A stretch of DNA of 64,000 nt. It comes from Micropterus salmoides (Eukaryota; Chordata; Actinopteri; Centrarchiformes; Centrarchidae). Within the stretch, counting starts at the first letter, position 1; every line of letters starts with the position of its first letter. Location of the stretch: the NCBI RefSeq assembly GCF_014851395.1, contig NW_024043372.1, forward strand, positions 4,973,490 through 5,037,489, read 5' to 3'. The notes beneath the pieces were generated by a model. It was not told the DNA's origin. It searched no databases and saw only the letters and a program-made list of their open reading frames with translations. This document shows positions 31,850 through 42,429 of the stretch, one piece after another. A program made the translations under genes and the position numbers.

Positions 31850-32237
31850 TTATTCTCTCCTTAAATATTTGGGGTTTAGATTTATATTATATTTGAGTAT
31901 TTTTGAGTTAAGGTTAAGTAAATGTACATTTCTTGTGGAATAAGTTTTTACATACGTTTTGTTGTGTTTGTAGTTATGATGTGTTGTTGTTGTTAGTCTT
32001 CCCCTGTGTGTCAAAACTGGTCTGATCAGCCAATATATAAGTCCCCTTTATTTGTTGTATAGTAGGTCAGTTGTATTTTTGAGTCTCTTATGTTCAGAGC
32101 TTTATTTATTGTTTGTTTATTTGACCTCTCATGGGCCCAAAACTTTATCTTTGTTGTAATGATTTTTTGGTAAATAAAACCCTTTTGTTTTAAATTTCCC
32201 TCTTGACTCCTCATGCTTAACTGCCTGGTCCCTCACA
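31850..32237 (+). repeat. 3' LTR of the Gmr1-like element
   Basis: About 388 bp, differing from the 5' LTR by few substitutions and small indels (for example tatgatgtgttg against tatgatgtagtgttg). This suggests a modest age since insertion. Confidence 0.9.
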
Positions 32238-33750
32238 TATGAGACAAAATGAGCATAAACATGTTACTTTTCTAAATTAATAAACATGTTGAAAATGCCA
32301 CTATATATACCGAGTTTTTCTACAGCATATTCTACTCGTAATTATCTTGTAAATATTTTACTTCCTGTTCTATCACTTTTTATTACCACAATAAACTAAA
32401 TTCCCTGTGGGTGTCATTGTTTTATCTGGATTATAGTTAGCTGAGCCTGGTAAGCACTTCGCCCCTGCCTAGACATGGCCTTAGTATTTCCTTCTTCCTT
32501 TCCACCTTCCCTTGTGAGTCAGGTACAAGTGGCCAGCCTATCAGATCCATCTAGACCAGCTACTTATACTGGCTCTTCTATCCACTCAGCTCCAGATCAC
32601 AGACTAACACGTCAGTGAAGCCTGTTCTGATTGTTCCTGTTGTTTTACTTGCAACACAGCTGACTTGGTTTGACTCCCACCTCTGCTCCTCTCCTGCTTC
32701 CACACAGCTCTGCTCACTGGACCTCTTTTGGAAAACGTTCTGGATTCGCTGGATTCTCCTGGGCTTCTAGCTTGATCCCTATGACACGTTGGATTCCCTT
32801 GAAACCTCCACGAACCTGCCTTTGCACATTCAAGTAATCTTACAAATAAACCTTGTTTCTCTGAACCCATTTCTTGTTTCTGAATCTGAATTTTGCAGCC
32901 GAGTCCAGATTATCCGAGCTTAACAGAGCCTGTTGTTCAGCAGTTTCATAGTAATGGTTATTAGTGATGGAAGAAGTATTCAGATCTTTACTTAAGTAAA
33001 AGTACTAAAACTACTCTCTCAAAACACTTCACCACAAGTAAAACATCTGCATTAAAACCTGAATTAAGTAAATGTATGTAAGTATTATCAGCAAATGCAG
33101 TAAAATGGTCCATGTCAGTGTTTCACTTATGTTTCAGGATTACCATTACTTCTGTTGTATTTTTGCTGATGTTTACAGTTGAGCTCGTTTTAAAGACTTT
33201 ATGTTGGGTAAAAACTTTGGCACTGAAGTCTTCTGAAAGAGATTCTGGCTTTCTACAGTGTTTCATGAGAAATATCATCAGCTAAAGTTGCTCAACCAGT
33301 GTTTTAACTATGAGTCACATTTCCTTCTACAAATGCTTTACAAGCTGAACTTCAGAAATCTCCCACGCATATCTGCAGTATTAATGACACAATATTGAAC
33401 CTTATTAGCCAGCTCCAGGACTGACAGCTCGACACTGGCAAAGACTTTTACTGTCTTTGAAAACCACTGCTTTAGCCTATTCAACAAAAAAAACCGGAAA
33501 ACAATCACCTCAGGCAGTGAGCACACTTTCGTCTAGTTCCTTGGAAAGGATGTGTTGCAACACTCATGTTTGATTTGACTGCCAAGCAAATGGCACTCAT
33601 GAATTTTCCCAGGACAAGCCGGGGCAGCAGTGTGCTGGCAGCTTTCTCAATTCCTTTTGAGATAGAAGAAAAAGAATGAATCTGATAAGAAACAGGAAGC
33701 ACTCAACTGAACTGCAAATTTAGCTTCCATTTTTCACAAAAACTGAAACT
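32238..33750. repeat. Tandem unit copy with teleost 'AAGTAAAAGTA' repeat
   Basis: At 32960-33130 a dispersed teleost repeat occurs (gaagtattcagatctttact, aagtaaaagtac). It is followed at 33215-33740 by blocks shared with later copies: ggcactgaagtcttctgaaa, ctttctacagtgtttcat, gatgtgttgcaacactcatg and ttctcaattccttttgag. No exon with splice support was found. The segment 32260-32950 has no recognisable gene. Confidence 0.55.
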
Positions 33751-34343
33751 GTGTCAGAGTTTGTCGTGTGTGCAGACAGGAACAGGTTATAGGACCCAAA
33801 CGCAGGACTAGCAGGGGGGACAATCTCTTTCAGAATTTATTAACAAAAAGTGAAAAAGCCAAACTTACGGCAGAGTCCAACAAATACAACAAGGTATTCC
33901 ATAAACAGAGGTTGTCCACAGAGCAGCAAAAACAAAATCCAAAACAATGAATATTCCAAGGTGTAACAGAACAAAGGGTAAATCCAACAAACCAGCAAGA
34001 GCTGGTCAGAAGTGACACGCATTTAAGCACACGCTAACGAGGAGGGAGGGAGCACAAACAGGTGATACTAATAATGACAGCAGACAGAAACACAGACAGA
34101 AACCAAGCAGGCCAAATCTCACCGGACAACTCAGAAATCCACAGACAAAACCCAAACAGATGGACACAAAAGAAACACATCTACAGGGCAGAGCAGACCA
34201 TAACAAGATAAGACAAATGAACAGAACAGAACAAGGAATACAAAAAACAATCACAAACACAATCAGATAGAACAAACCCAGGATCACAGAACAAACTGAC
34301 ATAAAACAGGCAATGGAAAACAACTAACTAACTAATTAACTAA
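33751..34343. repeat. Left part of an A/C-rich non-autonomous repeat, interrupted by the provirus
   Basis: It starts near ttgtcgtgtgtgcagacagg and includes aggacccaaacgcaggacta, then long acaga/acaaa-rich sequence. The same style resumes after the provirus at 41915 and ends near agacacacggtgtgacagg (42050). The ends are roughly inverted, so the two parts look like one element split by insertion. Minus-strand frames here are composition artefacts. Confidence 0.55.
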
Positions 34344-34790
34344 TGTAATGGAAATTTGTCCTTTAGTGAGTCTTCTGAAACAAAGAGTCCAATCCAGACG
34401 TCTTTTAAGGGTTTTATTCTTTGCAAAGGGTCAGACAAAAATACAGAGTGCAACCAGTCTGCAGAGTGTAAGCAAGGGAGTAGGGACCAGCTGTCCTGAG
34501 ATGAAGGCCTATCAAGGTCAGTCAGATATGAAAACTCTCTAACGAGCATCTTTCCCATGGAAAACTTCACCTAGCTGAAAGATGATAAAATATCAGATAC
34601 CATACAGATGGACTACAGTTGAAAATTAGCCTGCTGGCTAACACTGGCACATTTACAGAAATGTTTCTTAATGTGCACTGTCCTTAAATAAATAAATGAA
34701 ATGAAATGAAATACAGTGAGACCTTTGTATAAAATAATGGAGCATGCAGGGGAAAAAGTAAACAGAGTAAAATCTCTAATTTCCATCACA
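34344..34790 (-). repeat. 3' LTR of the provirus
   Basis: On the minus strand it starts TGTGATGGAAATT and ends TTTCCATTACA. AATAAA is present about 65 bp before its end. Relative to the other LTR it has 109 extra bases at 34608-34716, bounded by the direct repeat atacag, and lacks about 54 bases found at 41652-41706. Confidence 0.85.
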
Positions 34791-34800
34791 TACTCCTCCC
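34791..34800 (-). other. Polypurine tract of the provirus
   Basis: The minus strand reads GGGAGGAGTA immediately before the LTR start TGTGATGG, the position expected for plus-strand priming. Confidence 0.6.
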
Positions 34801-34979
34801 TTGTGATCATTCTTTGATCACGCAAGTATGGACAACATTACAAAAATATCATCAGGTCATAGAAAGTCATCATGATTTAACCTATACCGTCATTGTATTG
34901 TAATGAGGAAAGCTGAGGATGTTTTTGTGGAACATAGAAATTCCTAGTAAATAGCAAGCAGGGAGGATAATAATACAGA

Positions 34980-36485
34980 TTATGAACCGTTCTCGTCAGA
35001 GTCGTCAGTAGATTCATTATCTGTGTTGACAAGTGAGGCCCAGTTTAAACGGGAAAAAGAGTTCTCTGCAAGTTCTTCTCGTAGGGAATGCACTCCTTCC
35101 AGCGCTCGGGTCACTGAACCATCTGGAGCTGTATTGTTGGGCACAAATGTACAACACGAGTCGCCAAACATTACACAGACACCCCCTTTCTCCGCTAGCA
35201 ACATGTCCAACGCCATTCTATTCTGCCATGCCATCAGTGAGGTGGCAGACAGTTACTCGGACAGTCCTTTGATGGCATTGTGCGTAAAGTTAGCAAAACG
35301 CTGGTGCGAAAAAAAAAAGCAGTTTATCCAGTTCACATTTTTGTTTATGGTGCACCACCAACAAAGTACAGACTCAAATCCTGCTGCAATTTGATTTCTC
35401 GCTTTATACTCATCTGGAACTCCTCTGGGGACCCCTATGGCATCAATGTAGACCTTGTCACCTGGTGACATACTTCTCTTAGTAGTATGAGGATGCTGGG
35501 CCTGTGGCACCGCTATGTGGACATCCTCCACCAACATGGTTTGGGTGCAAGTTCCCGACCAGTCATATGGCAACTCCTGCATTAGTCCTTCTCCACACAT
35601 TGACCATATATCAGATACGGCTTTTCTCTGTGTGTAGAGAAGATTTGGGAATGGCGGATAGTACCCGACCCCCTGATATGTAAATGGTTCACTGGATGTG
35701 TGATTGTAGCCCTCAGGCTTGATGAGTTTTGCATGTGAAGAATTTATCAGCAACCACTCCGTGCTACAGTGTGGGAAGCTACCCACAGGCTTACTACTGT
35801 TCTCGGTGTCACAACGGGTGTAACACTCATACGGGGATTTTGCTGAAACCTGTACTGGTGGTGGGAGTGAACCCTTCTTCATTACCTTTAGTTTAGTAAT
35901 TAGTTTGGGATGCGAGCACAAGGCCTTGATGGATGCATAGTCATATAGTGATGACGCTAGGAGGTGAATGCAATCCCTTGGGCAATATAATGGAAGATCA
36001 GTAACACTCTTGGTAAATGCAGTCTGTTGAATTGGGTTATAGTGGTAACAGGAACTGGAGTTAAAGGGCAGGGGCACTGCCAGTAATCGCGCCTTTGAAC
36101 ACAGCACACAGGAGTCATTGTTATGAGTTCTGGCTGTGAAATTTGCGTAAGCCAGCCAGGTTGTTAGCAGGATGGAATGTTTCTTGTTGGAAATTAGCCA
36201 AGCATTCCAGCCTCTTTGGATGCTTCTCTTGCCTCTAACACTGATATTTGATGCCAACGTGCCCAGTGTGTAGTTCACTGTGTTGTTCTGTTGTGGTGGC
36301 TCTTGTGCGTCACGCTTGTGATCCAAGAACCACAACAGAGGCACTGTTAACGCTATTGCAATGGCCGCAAAAATCAGTGTTGTTCCTCGTAGGCCACACA
36401 TGCCTGGGTGTCGGAACGGGTGCCATGGTGAGCCTCCTTTCAGGGTCAAACATGATACCTGCCCTGCGTGTTCTGATAGCGTCAC
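34980..36485 (-). pseudogene. Endogenous retroviral env, interrupted
   Basis: Env is the surface and membrane-fusion glycoprotein of the virus. A 410-codon frame (36485-35253) has an N-terminal hydrophobic signal segment, many N-X-S/T glycosylation sites and several paired cysteines, and it runs into the membrane subunit. An in-frame TAA at 35255-35253 breaks it. The same frame continues open at 35234-34980 with the CVMFGDSCC (CX6CC) motif and the preceding immunosuppressive-type segment. A hydrophobic stretch suited to a membrane anchor lies beyond, near 34980-34920, in a different frame. The copy is therefore doubly broken. The motif places it with gamma-type envelopes. Confidence 0.8.
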
Positions 36486-37316
36486 TTAAATCAGCAGTGG
36501 TGAGACCAGGAGTTTTCCCACTGGCTCCCTTGTGTTGATGTTTGCTGTCTAAAAGCCTGTGAGTCCTGTGCAGTGGTTCTGTTGCTGGAGAGGGTAGGGC
36601 CTCTTTAACCTGCTGGTGTAGACGGGCAAGAGCAGAGGACAAAGTCTGGCAATACTTTAACATTCAATCATTCTCACAGTGATGTGTGTCAGGCAGTACT
36701 CTGCTCGCTGCCTCTGTCCCTGTTAGTGGAGGGCGGCCTAAAGGAATCATAAATAGGTTCAAACCTTGACCTGGTTCTTATCCTGGTTCTCATCAACACC
36801 ACCGGCAACACCTCTGTTCATGGAAGACGTGTGTCTTCACAATACTTAGCTTAACCTTCAGCATTCTATTCTGTTTCCCTACTGCTCCACTGATTGCTGG
36901 GCGGTAGGAAAAATGCTGTCTCAATCAATGTCCATATAAGAGCCAAGTTGTTTTCATGGCTTCACTTCCAAAAGGTGTTCTGTCGTCACTGTCAATTTTA
37001 GAAGGCACACCCCAGCATGGCAAGATTTCACAAACCAGGGCTTTTGTTCCAGACGCAAGTTGGAAAAACTTCCATCCATTTTGGAAACATTTCAACTATC
37101 ATCAACAGCACTTATTGCCTTTGCTTGGGTTTAGCTAAAAACCTCCCTCATCAGGTGGTCACATGGTTCTTCTGGTGGTGGATGTGCTGCAAATGGAACC
37201 TGTAATCCTCTCCCTGTGTTGTGTCTTAGGCAGATTGAGCATGTTTGACAGAAGTTGTGAGGGTGTGTTGGGAAACCTTTCATAAACCTGTCTTTTCCTT
37301 CATCACAATATTTCAT
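36486..37316 (-). pseudogene. Endogenous retroviral integrase remnant
   Basis: Minus-strand pieces, in order from 37316, begin with a zinc-finger-like segment (FCQTCSICLRHN). A core piece near 37040-36957 (EILPCWGVPSKIDSDDRTPF) follows, resembling the retroviral W.IP..I.SD.G..F block with Gly replaced. Next comes a SGAVGKQNRMLKVKL block near 36890, and a C-terminal part with GRPPLTG and LARLHQQVKEALPSP at 36750-36590. Frames change between pieces and the first catalytic Asp region is not readable. The remnant overlaps the beginning of env, as in gamma-type proviruses. Confidence 0.7.
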
Positions 37317-40300
37317 TAGAAGTTTTTATTACAGTTTTACAACACCAGCAATCTGTAGTTTTCTAGGAAGGCTAAAAAATAAAAAGGAAGAAGAAAAATC
37401 GGTTAGTGTTAGATATTAGGCTCTGGCTGCTGCTCATGTGTAGGAGAGGGAAAACTGTCAACAACAACAACAAGACAGTAATTCATTCACATGATGTTAG
37501 TTCAGTCCATTATATGGTGACGTCACTCATTTCACTGTAAATAAAAACAAATTATGGCATATTATTCTGGGTGACACTCTGCTCTGTGTGTGTAAAACAG
37601 CCTCTCTGAATGGAGGAGAGCGCATGGGCAAAACTCTGGACCATGTTTAAAAAAGAAATGGGTTTGAACAATAACATCAAACAACAAGGAACGAGCAGGC
37701 ATCATTCTTTTCCTGTAGAAATGAGGTCAATCTGTTAGCGTGCATCACATTTTATCATCAACATGGCAGCAACACACAAAGAAACATCCAGCATAACATA
37801 AAGCAACAGACACAGCAAGCTACATGACAATAAGCACCAGGCATCTAGTTTGCTTCCAGGATGTAGTGTCAAAACTGGTCATGTGATCGTCCTTTGGTCA
37901 AGTCAAGTAAGAACGTAGGTCAGGTCTTTGTAGTCCCCGAGTACAGGTAGACTATAGAGAGCCGTTTCAGTCAGTGAGGCTCTGTCAGCTCAGCTTTGTC
38001 AGTTCAAGTCAGTCAAGTGCACTGTTAGTTTACCATGAATCATGGGAGAAAGGTTTCTCTCTCTGTACATTCTTTGTCAGTAATGGGATCCCTTGTCCAT
38101 AAAATCATCATCACCTTCTTTATGGTGATTGGTTTTGGAATAGATGAAAAGGCTTGTATGCATTGGGAGAGAGAGCTTTACTCTCATCGTGATCACATTC
38201 CCAGAGAAGTTGTTCTGTCTATTCGAATTGCAATTAGAGACAGACAGACAGCCTTGTGTGTGGCCATTGTGGGCGAACCGCTTAGGAACACAATGGTCAT
38301 CTCAGCATGCTTCGTGTGATGGACTGCAGAACGGAAACCGACCAGCCGCGCGGAAAATGTAAAATTTTAAAAACAGACCTTTGTCAAATCATCAACAGAG
38401 AAATGTGTGGTCTTTGATGTAACCAATAATGTGAAATCTTTAAACTTGTAGTGCTCGCCGGTGCACTAATGCATTTACCACCACTCTGTCGCTCTGCTGG
38501 TCGGCCTTCATCATAATCTTTTTTGAAAATGTGGGTGCGTACAGGTCACTCCAGCCTGTAGCAGTGAACAAAAAGAAAACATGTTTAATATTTCCAAGCG
38601 CTTCTTTTTTTATTTTTTTGTAAATATTATTTCAAAACTCAAATCATCACAAATCAAACTTTGTGTTAACTATAGCTATTGACTCTCATTCAGTTTGCAC
38701 CTCAGACATGAGGTCACAGTTTATTGTTTTAACCATGGTGTGTAAAAAGATGTTACAGGAACTAGTTCAGTGGTTTTTTTAACCTGCGCAGGACTTTTTG
38801 CTCTTTACTGTACAGTGTTCTCAGATTCCAACTTACTGGCCTGTTGTCAGTCAGCCAACTCCGGGTGGACTTGCATCCCCAAATCCATCTGTTTGCAAAT
38901 CACTTGGCTTTGCTTCGCCATGTGTATACTTCCCCCTCGGCACAGCTAAGATCAGAGAAGGAGATAAGGAGGAGGAGATCCTGATAATATGTTGCAATAG
39001 TTCTCTCTCTCTTTTTTTTCTTTCACTGTCCCTATTCCATAAATAATTAAAACTTGTTGCATCCTGCCCATCAGAATCTGCATGTCTGTGTGTGTATGTG
39101 TGTGAGTGTGTGTGTGTGTGTGTCCATCCTCGCTCACAGCGGCGTGTGTGTGTGTGTCTATGTTTGTGTGTGCACAAACACTCATTAGTGCTCTGATAAC
39201 TGAAATAAGTGTTTAATCAAAATTCATCAACATGATACCATATATGCAACTTGCCCCTCTCTGGGGCTGTTTTCAACATATGTAGCAATATTGTCCCCTG
39301 CGAGGTTTAAATTAAAACAGTTTCTAAAACTCTTTGTGGTTCATTCATCACCAATGTAGGCTGTTCAGGCTTATCAGCATTAACTAATAAATTAATATAA
39401 TATTTTGTTTGTTGTTTTTTTGCTTCAGTGTGTTTAAGATTTAATTTTTCTGTGAGAAATTGTGACTCGCCCGGTGTGTGTGTGTCCCAGCTGTTTCCTG
39501 TCACTAGCGTCCGTCCCGCCCCCTCCAGCTCAGTCCATTTGTATCTGCTTTGGATCTGTCCAGACTTTCTCATACTGTGATGGCTTTGAACAGAGTTTTG
39601 GCTATTTTCTCACTTTTGTCCTCTTTGTGTAAATCTTCAGCTTGCAGGTCCTCTCGTCTGACAGTAAGACGCCGTGAAATTCGGCATCTTTATTCCAACA
39701 GCAGTTTCTGGCCTTGTCCGGCTCAGAACATGTTCTTTTCCGATGAACTTTATTTCAGACCGCTGTGACCATAAGGTGATGATCATGTGAACTTGGAGAG
39801 CTCTACGTGATCTGTTCTTGAATGCAAACATGTTGTTGTGATTGGCCTACATCATACAGGCGGCAATTATCCAGTGATGACATCGCTGTACTGAGTCCAT
39901 TCTGTGCTCCTGCCTACTTTCTTGTGAAGCTAGAGTGAAGTATTTTGTTGAGATTGTAGAAATCTTGCAGGTGTCCAAAGTGGAGTTGTTGTTTGAGCTG
40001 GTTTGCTACTCAGTTGTCTTTGTTAAGTCATCATGGCATCCTTTGATAAACGGTCCAAACTGCTCCAATTGCATGTGAGGCTGTCACGTGCCCCATTGCT
40101 TCAACAATGTTCCAGATACCAAATATTCCTTTTATAATGGGCATTTCCATGACTGGTTAATACTATAAGTTGCATTACTTTTACCGGACCAGAACAGTGC
40201 TTCTGTAGGTCTTTAATGTTGGATTAGTTCATCATCTCTCTCTGACTTATGGTGTCATGTTTCAGCAGCAGTTTTAACATAGTCTTCATCCTTGGATGGA

Positions 40301-41320
40301 TCTGGGACTGGAGCATATTGGAGGAGGAGGAGCAGAGTCCAGGACTGGATCAGCCGGAATGGATTCCATGATTTGTGTACCTCAGTTAAAGAAGAGATAT
40401 TGTGTTAGTTTGTTCTTATGGTGTCTTTTTAATGGTTTCCTTTTATCCTTATTTTATCTAGTCAAATGTTCTGTTTTAAGTCTTTACACTTTCCCTTAAT
40501 TCTAATTTATATAGCAATCTGCCTTAAATGGCAGGTTTCAGATTGTTTTTTTTTTGTTTTGTATTTTTTGTTTTTTTTCCCTCTGGACAAGGCTGCATGC
40601 TCTTCTGCACCTGTCCTTTCCTTTCTCTTCAAACATGTCTTTAGCTGCTCCAAATATATATATATTTGAACTAAAACATACATTTAACACATTTAAACCC
40701 ACTTATCAAATTGTCCCATAGATGTTTTATCTTTTTCAGTCATTAATTTTACAACTGGCAGAAGGATTTAGGAGCTGTTTCCCACTCAGTTTACCAGTTT
40801 TTACTCCAACACATAACCTCTCATCTCTAATGTATGTCTCTCTATGTTTCATGTTTCCTTCACCCTCATTGTAAGGCATTTATTTGGCACACTTCCTTTG
40901 CCTTCTCTTACTTTCTGATCCTGACGCTTTCAAATGCTTATGTTTAAAATGACACTTTCTTCTTTGTCTTTTTACCCTTAAAAAAAAATCACTTTTCTAC
41001 CTGTTGTAATTGCCTCAAACTGAATAGGAAACAGAATTTATTCACTAATAATTCTATGTTTTTGTCATTCTTCACCATATTTCTTTTGCATGCATTGTAT
41101 GATAGGTGAAGAATAATCAGGTCTCTCACCTTTGCTTATTTTGCTCGTTTGACTTCCCACCTCCCACACTATCCTTCTTTGCTTCTTTTGCTTTCTGCTC
41201 GGCCCTGTTAACTAAGGATCCACGTGTGAGATGGTACAATCAAAATAGCAATCTAAGCTGAAAGTCTGAAAAAAAACAAAGAAAAACAAAAAAAACCCAA
41301 ATGCAATTGTGTTGTTTATT
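37317..41320. other. Non-retroviral interior of the provirus interval
   Basis: No gag, protease or RT motif was found on either strand. Contents are AT-rich sequence, a (TG)n-rich stretch at 39085-39175, and a plus-strand frame at 39580 starting MALNRVLAIFSLLSSLCKSS that looks like a signal peptide but has no supported downstream exon. A string at 39755-39790 (gaccgctgtgacc...taaggtgatgatcatg) resembles 46777-46808 outside the provirus. Confidence 0.5.
39085..39175. repeat. (TG)n-rich microsatellite
   Basis: Two TG runs are separated by tccatcctcgctcacagcgg. They produce spurious Thr/His frames on the minus strand. Confidence 0.9.
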
Positions 41321-41505
41321 TCAGACACCCACCGTTTTTAAGGACAACGTAGGTCCAACTCTTTTTGAGATGGTAGTGGCAACGGTCCGGGGCACGAACG
41401 GTCAACCCTCCCGTCTCTTAAATCAACGAGGTGGAGGCTGAGACATTTGACTCCAGGGTGATCTGTCGCCGGCCGTCTCAGGTCCCAGACAAACTTTGCC
41501 AAACC

Positions 41506-41523
41506 ATCCCACTTCTGACACCA
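41506..41523 (-). other. Provirus primer binding site, tRNA-Leu type
   Basis: The plus strand atcccacttctgacacca equals the 3' end of a vertebrate tRNA-Leu (CAA-type) including CCA, so the minus strand is its complement. It lies two bases inside the 5' LTR. The tRNA identity is from memory. Confidence 0.75.
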
Positions 41524-41525
41524 AC

Positions 41526-41914
41526 TGTAATGGAAATTTGTCCTTTAGTGAGTCTTCTGAAACAAAGAGTCCAATCCAGATGTCTTTTAAGGGTTTTATT
41601 CTTTGCAAAGGGTCAGACAAACATACAGAGTGCAACCAGTCTGCAGAGTGTAAGACAAAGAGCCAGTGAAGGAGCAGGTGACTTTATATTACTCAGGAAG
41701 CAAAAGAGCAAGGGAGTAGGGACCAGCTGTCCTGAGTCAAAGGCCTATCAAGGTCAGTCAGATAAGAAAACTCTCTAACGAGCATCTTTCCCATGGGAAA
41801 CTTCACCTAGCTGAAAGATGATAAATTATCAAATACCATACAGTGAGACCTTTGTATAGAATAATGGAGCATGCAGGGTGAAACAGTAAAGTAAAATATC
41901 AAATTTCCATCACA
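41526..41914 (-). repeat. 5' LTR of the provirus
   Basis: 389 bp with the same TG...CA ends as the other LTR and few substitutions against it. It has a 54-bp segment absent from the other copy and lacks the 109-bp segment that copy carries. Confidence 0.85.
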
Positions 41915-42050
41915 CTAACACATACTGAACCCAAGACGACAGACAAAGCTGAAACCCAAAACACAGACTAAATAACAGATACAGAACAGACCAAAATAAC
42001 AAAACTGAGAATTAACTAAACAGAGCAGACAGACACACGGTGTGACAGGC
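41915..42050. repeat. Right part of the interrupted A/C-rich repeat
   Basis: Continues the acagaca-rich composition of 33751-34343 and ends with acacacggtgtgacagg, an approximate inverse of the left end. Confidence 0.5.
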
Positions 42051-42179
42051 TGATAATGTTTTTAACACTAAACTAAATGTACTGTTGTTAAACATCAGGG
42101 CTTTGGCAGGAAAAATATTTTGAAATAATTTTATCATCAAACACAATCTTAATTCATGTTTTTAAGTCAAACTACCACT

Positions 42180-42400
42180 GCAGCTGTTCTTTTCGAGTCT
42201 ACCCCTCCCAACTTAAGTTTGTTTAATGACTCCCTCCAGTGCAAGGAGATCTCTTTTGGAAATGCTGCTTCTTTTGAATATGTGGCTCTTGAGTTGAATT
42301 CCTCTTCTTAACTAATCTTTTTAAATATTTACAGGCCACCTAAATACTGTGCAAACCTTTTTGGATGACTTTACTGAACTGCTGTCTAACTGCATACAGG
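42180..42400 (+). mobile_element. L2-like LINE endonuclease fragment
   Basis: Translation gives LFNDSLQCKEISFGNAASFE and IYRPPKYC patterns characteristic of the L2 endonuclease. It forms part of the local tandem unit, being found again in shortened form at 45080-45260. Confidence 0.6.
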
Positions 42401-42429
42401 TGCAGTTAGGCTGTGGATGTGCTAATCGG

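Larger units (their letters stand above)
26538..32237 (+). mobile_element. Gmr1-like Ty3/gypsy LTR retrotransposon, inactive
   Basis: Near-identical direct repeats at 26538-26932 and 31850-32237 are the LTRs. They are followed by a tRNA-Leu-type primer site at 26935-26952 and preceded by a G-rich tract (tctggggggtggc) before the 3' LTR. Between them are gag, protease, integrase, RT and RNase H in that order. Ty3/gypsy elements normally place integrase last; the Ty1/copia-like order with gypsy-type sequences defines the Gmr1 group of deuterostomes. A candidate 5-bp duplication catat borders it (26534-26538 and 32236-32240), which makes the exact ends uncertain by a few bases. Multiple frameshifts and stops show it is dead. 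Confidence 0.9.
34344..41914 (-). mobile_element. Endogenous retrovirus, minus orientation, internally deleted
   Basis: Matching LTRs lie at 34344-34790 and 41526-41914. The 4-bp flank ctaa occurs on both outer sides (34340-34343 and 41915-41918). A primer site abuts the right LTR and a polypurine tract with env abuts the left LTR, all consistent with one leftward provirus. Integrase remnants and a damaged env remain. Gag, protease, RT and RNase H were not found, and about 4 kb of unrelated sequence occupies 37317-41320. A gamma-type env (CX6CC) with 4-bp duplication suggests a gammaretrovirus-like group. It cannot replicate. Confidence 0.8.

Noticed and set aside
34006..34323. Minus-strand Cys/Phe/Leu-rich membrane protein of 105 codons
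   Set aside because: Composition follows from the acagac-rich repeat read on the other strand.
34980..36485. Ancient conserved fish env gene (percomORF type)
   Set aside because: It is flanked by recognisable LTRs, a primer site and integrase, and it is interrupted, whereas a conserved domesticated env would be intact and lack proviral context.
38035..38319. 94-codon plus-strand frame inside the provirus interval as retroviral or host gene
   Set aside because: No retroviral motif, opposite strand to the provirus, and no recognisable domain.
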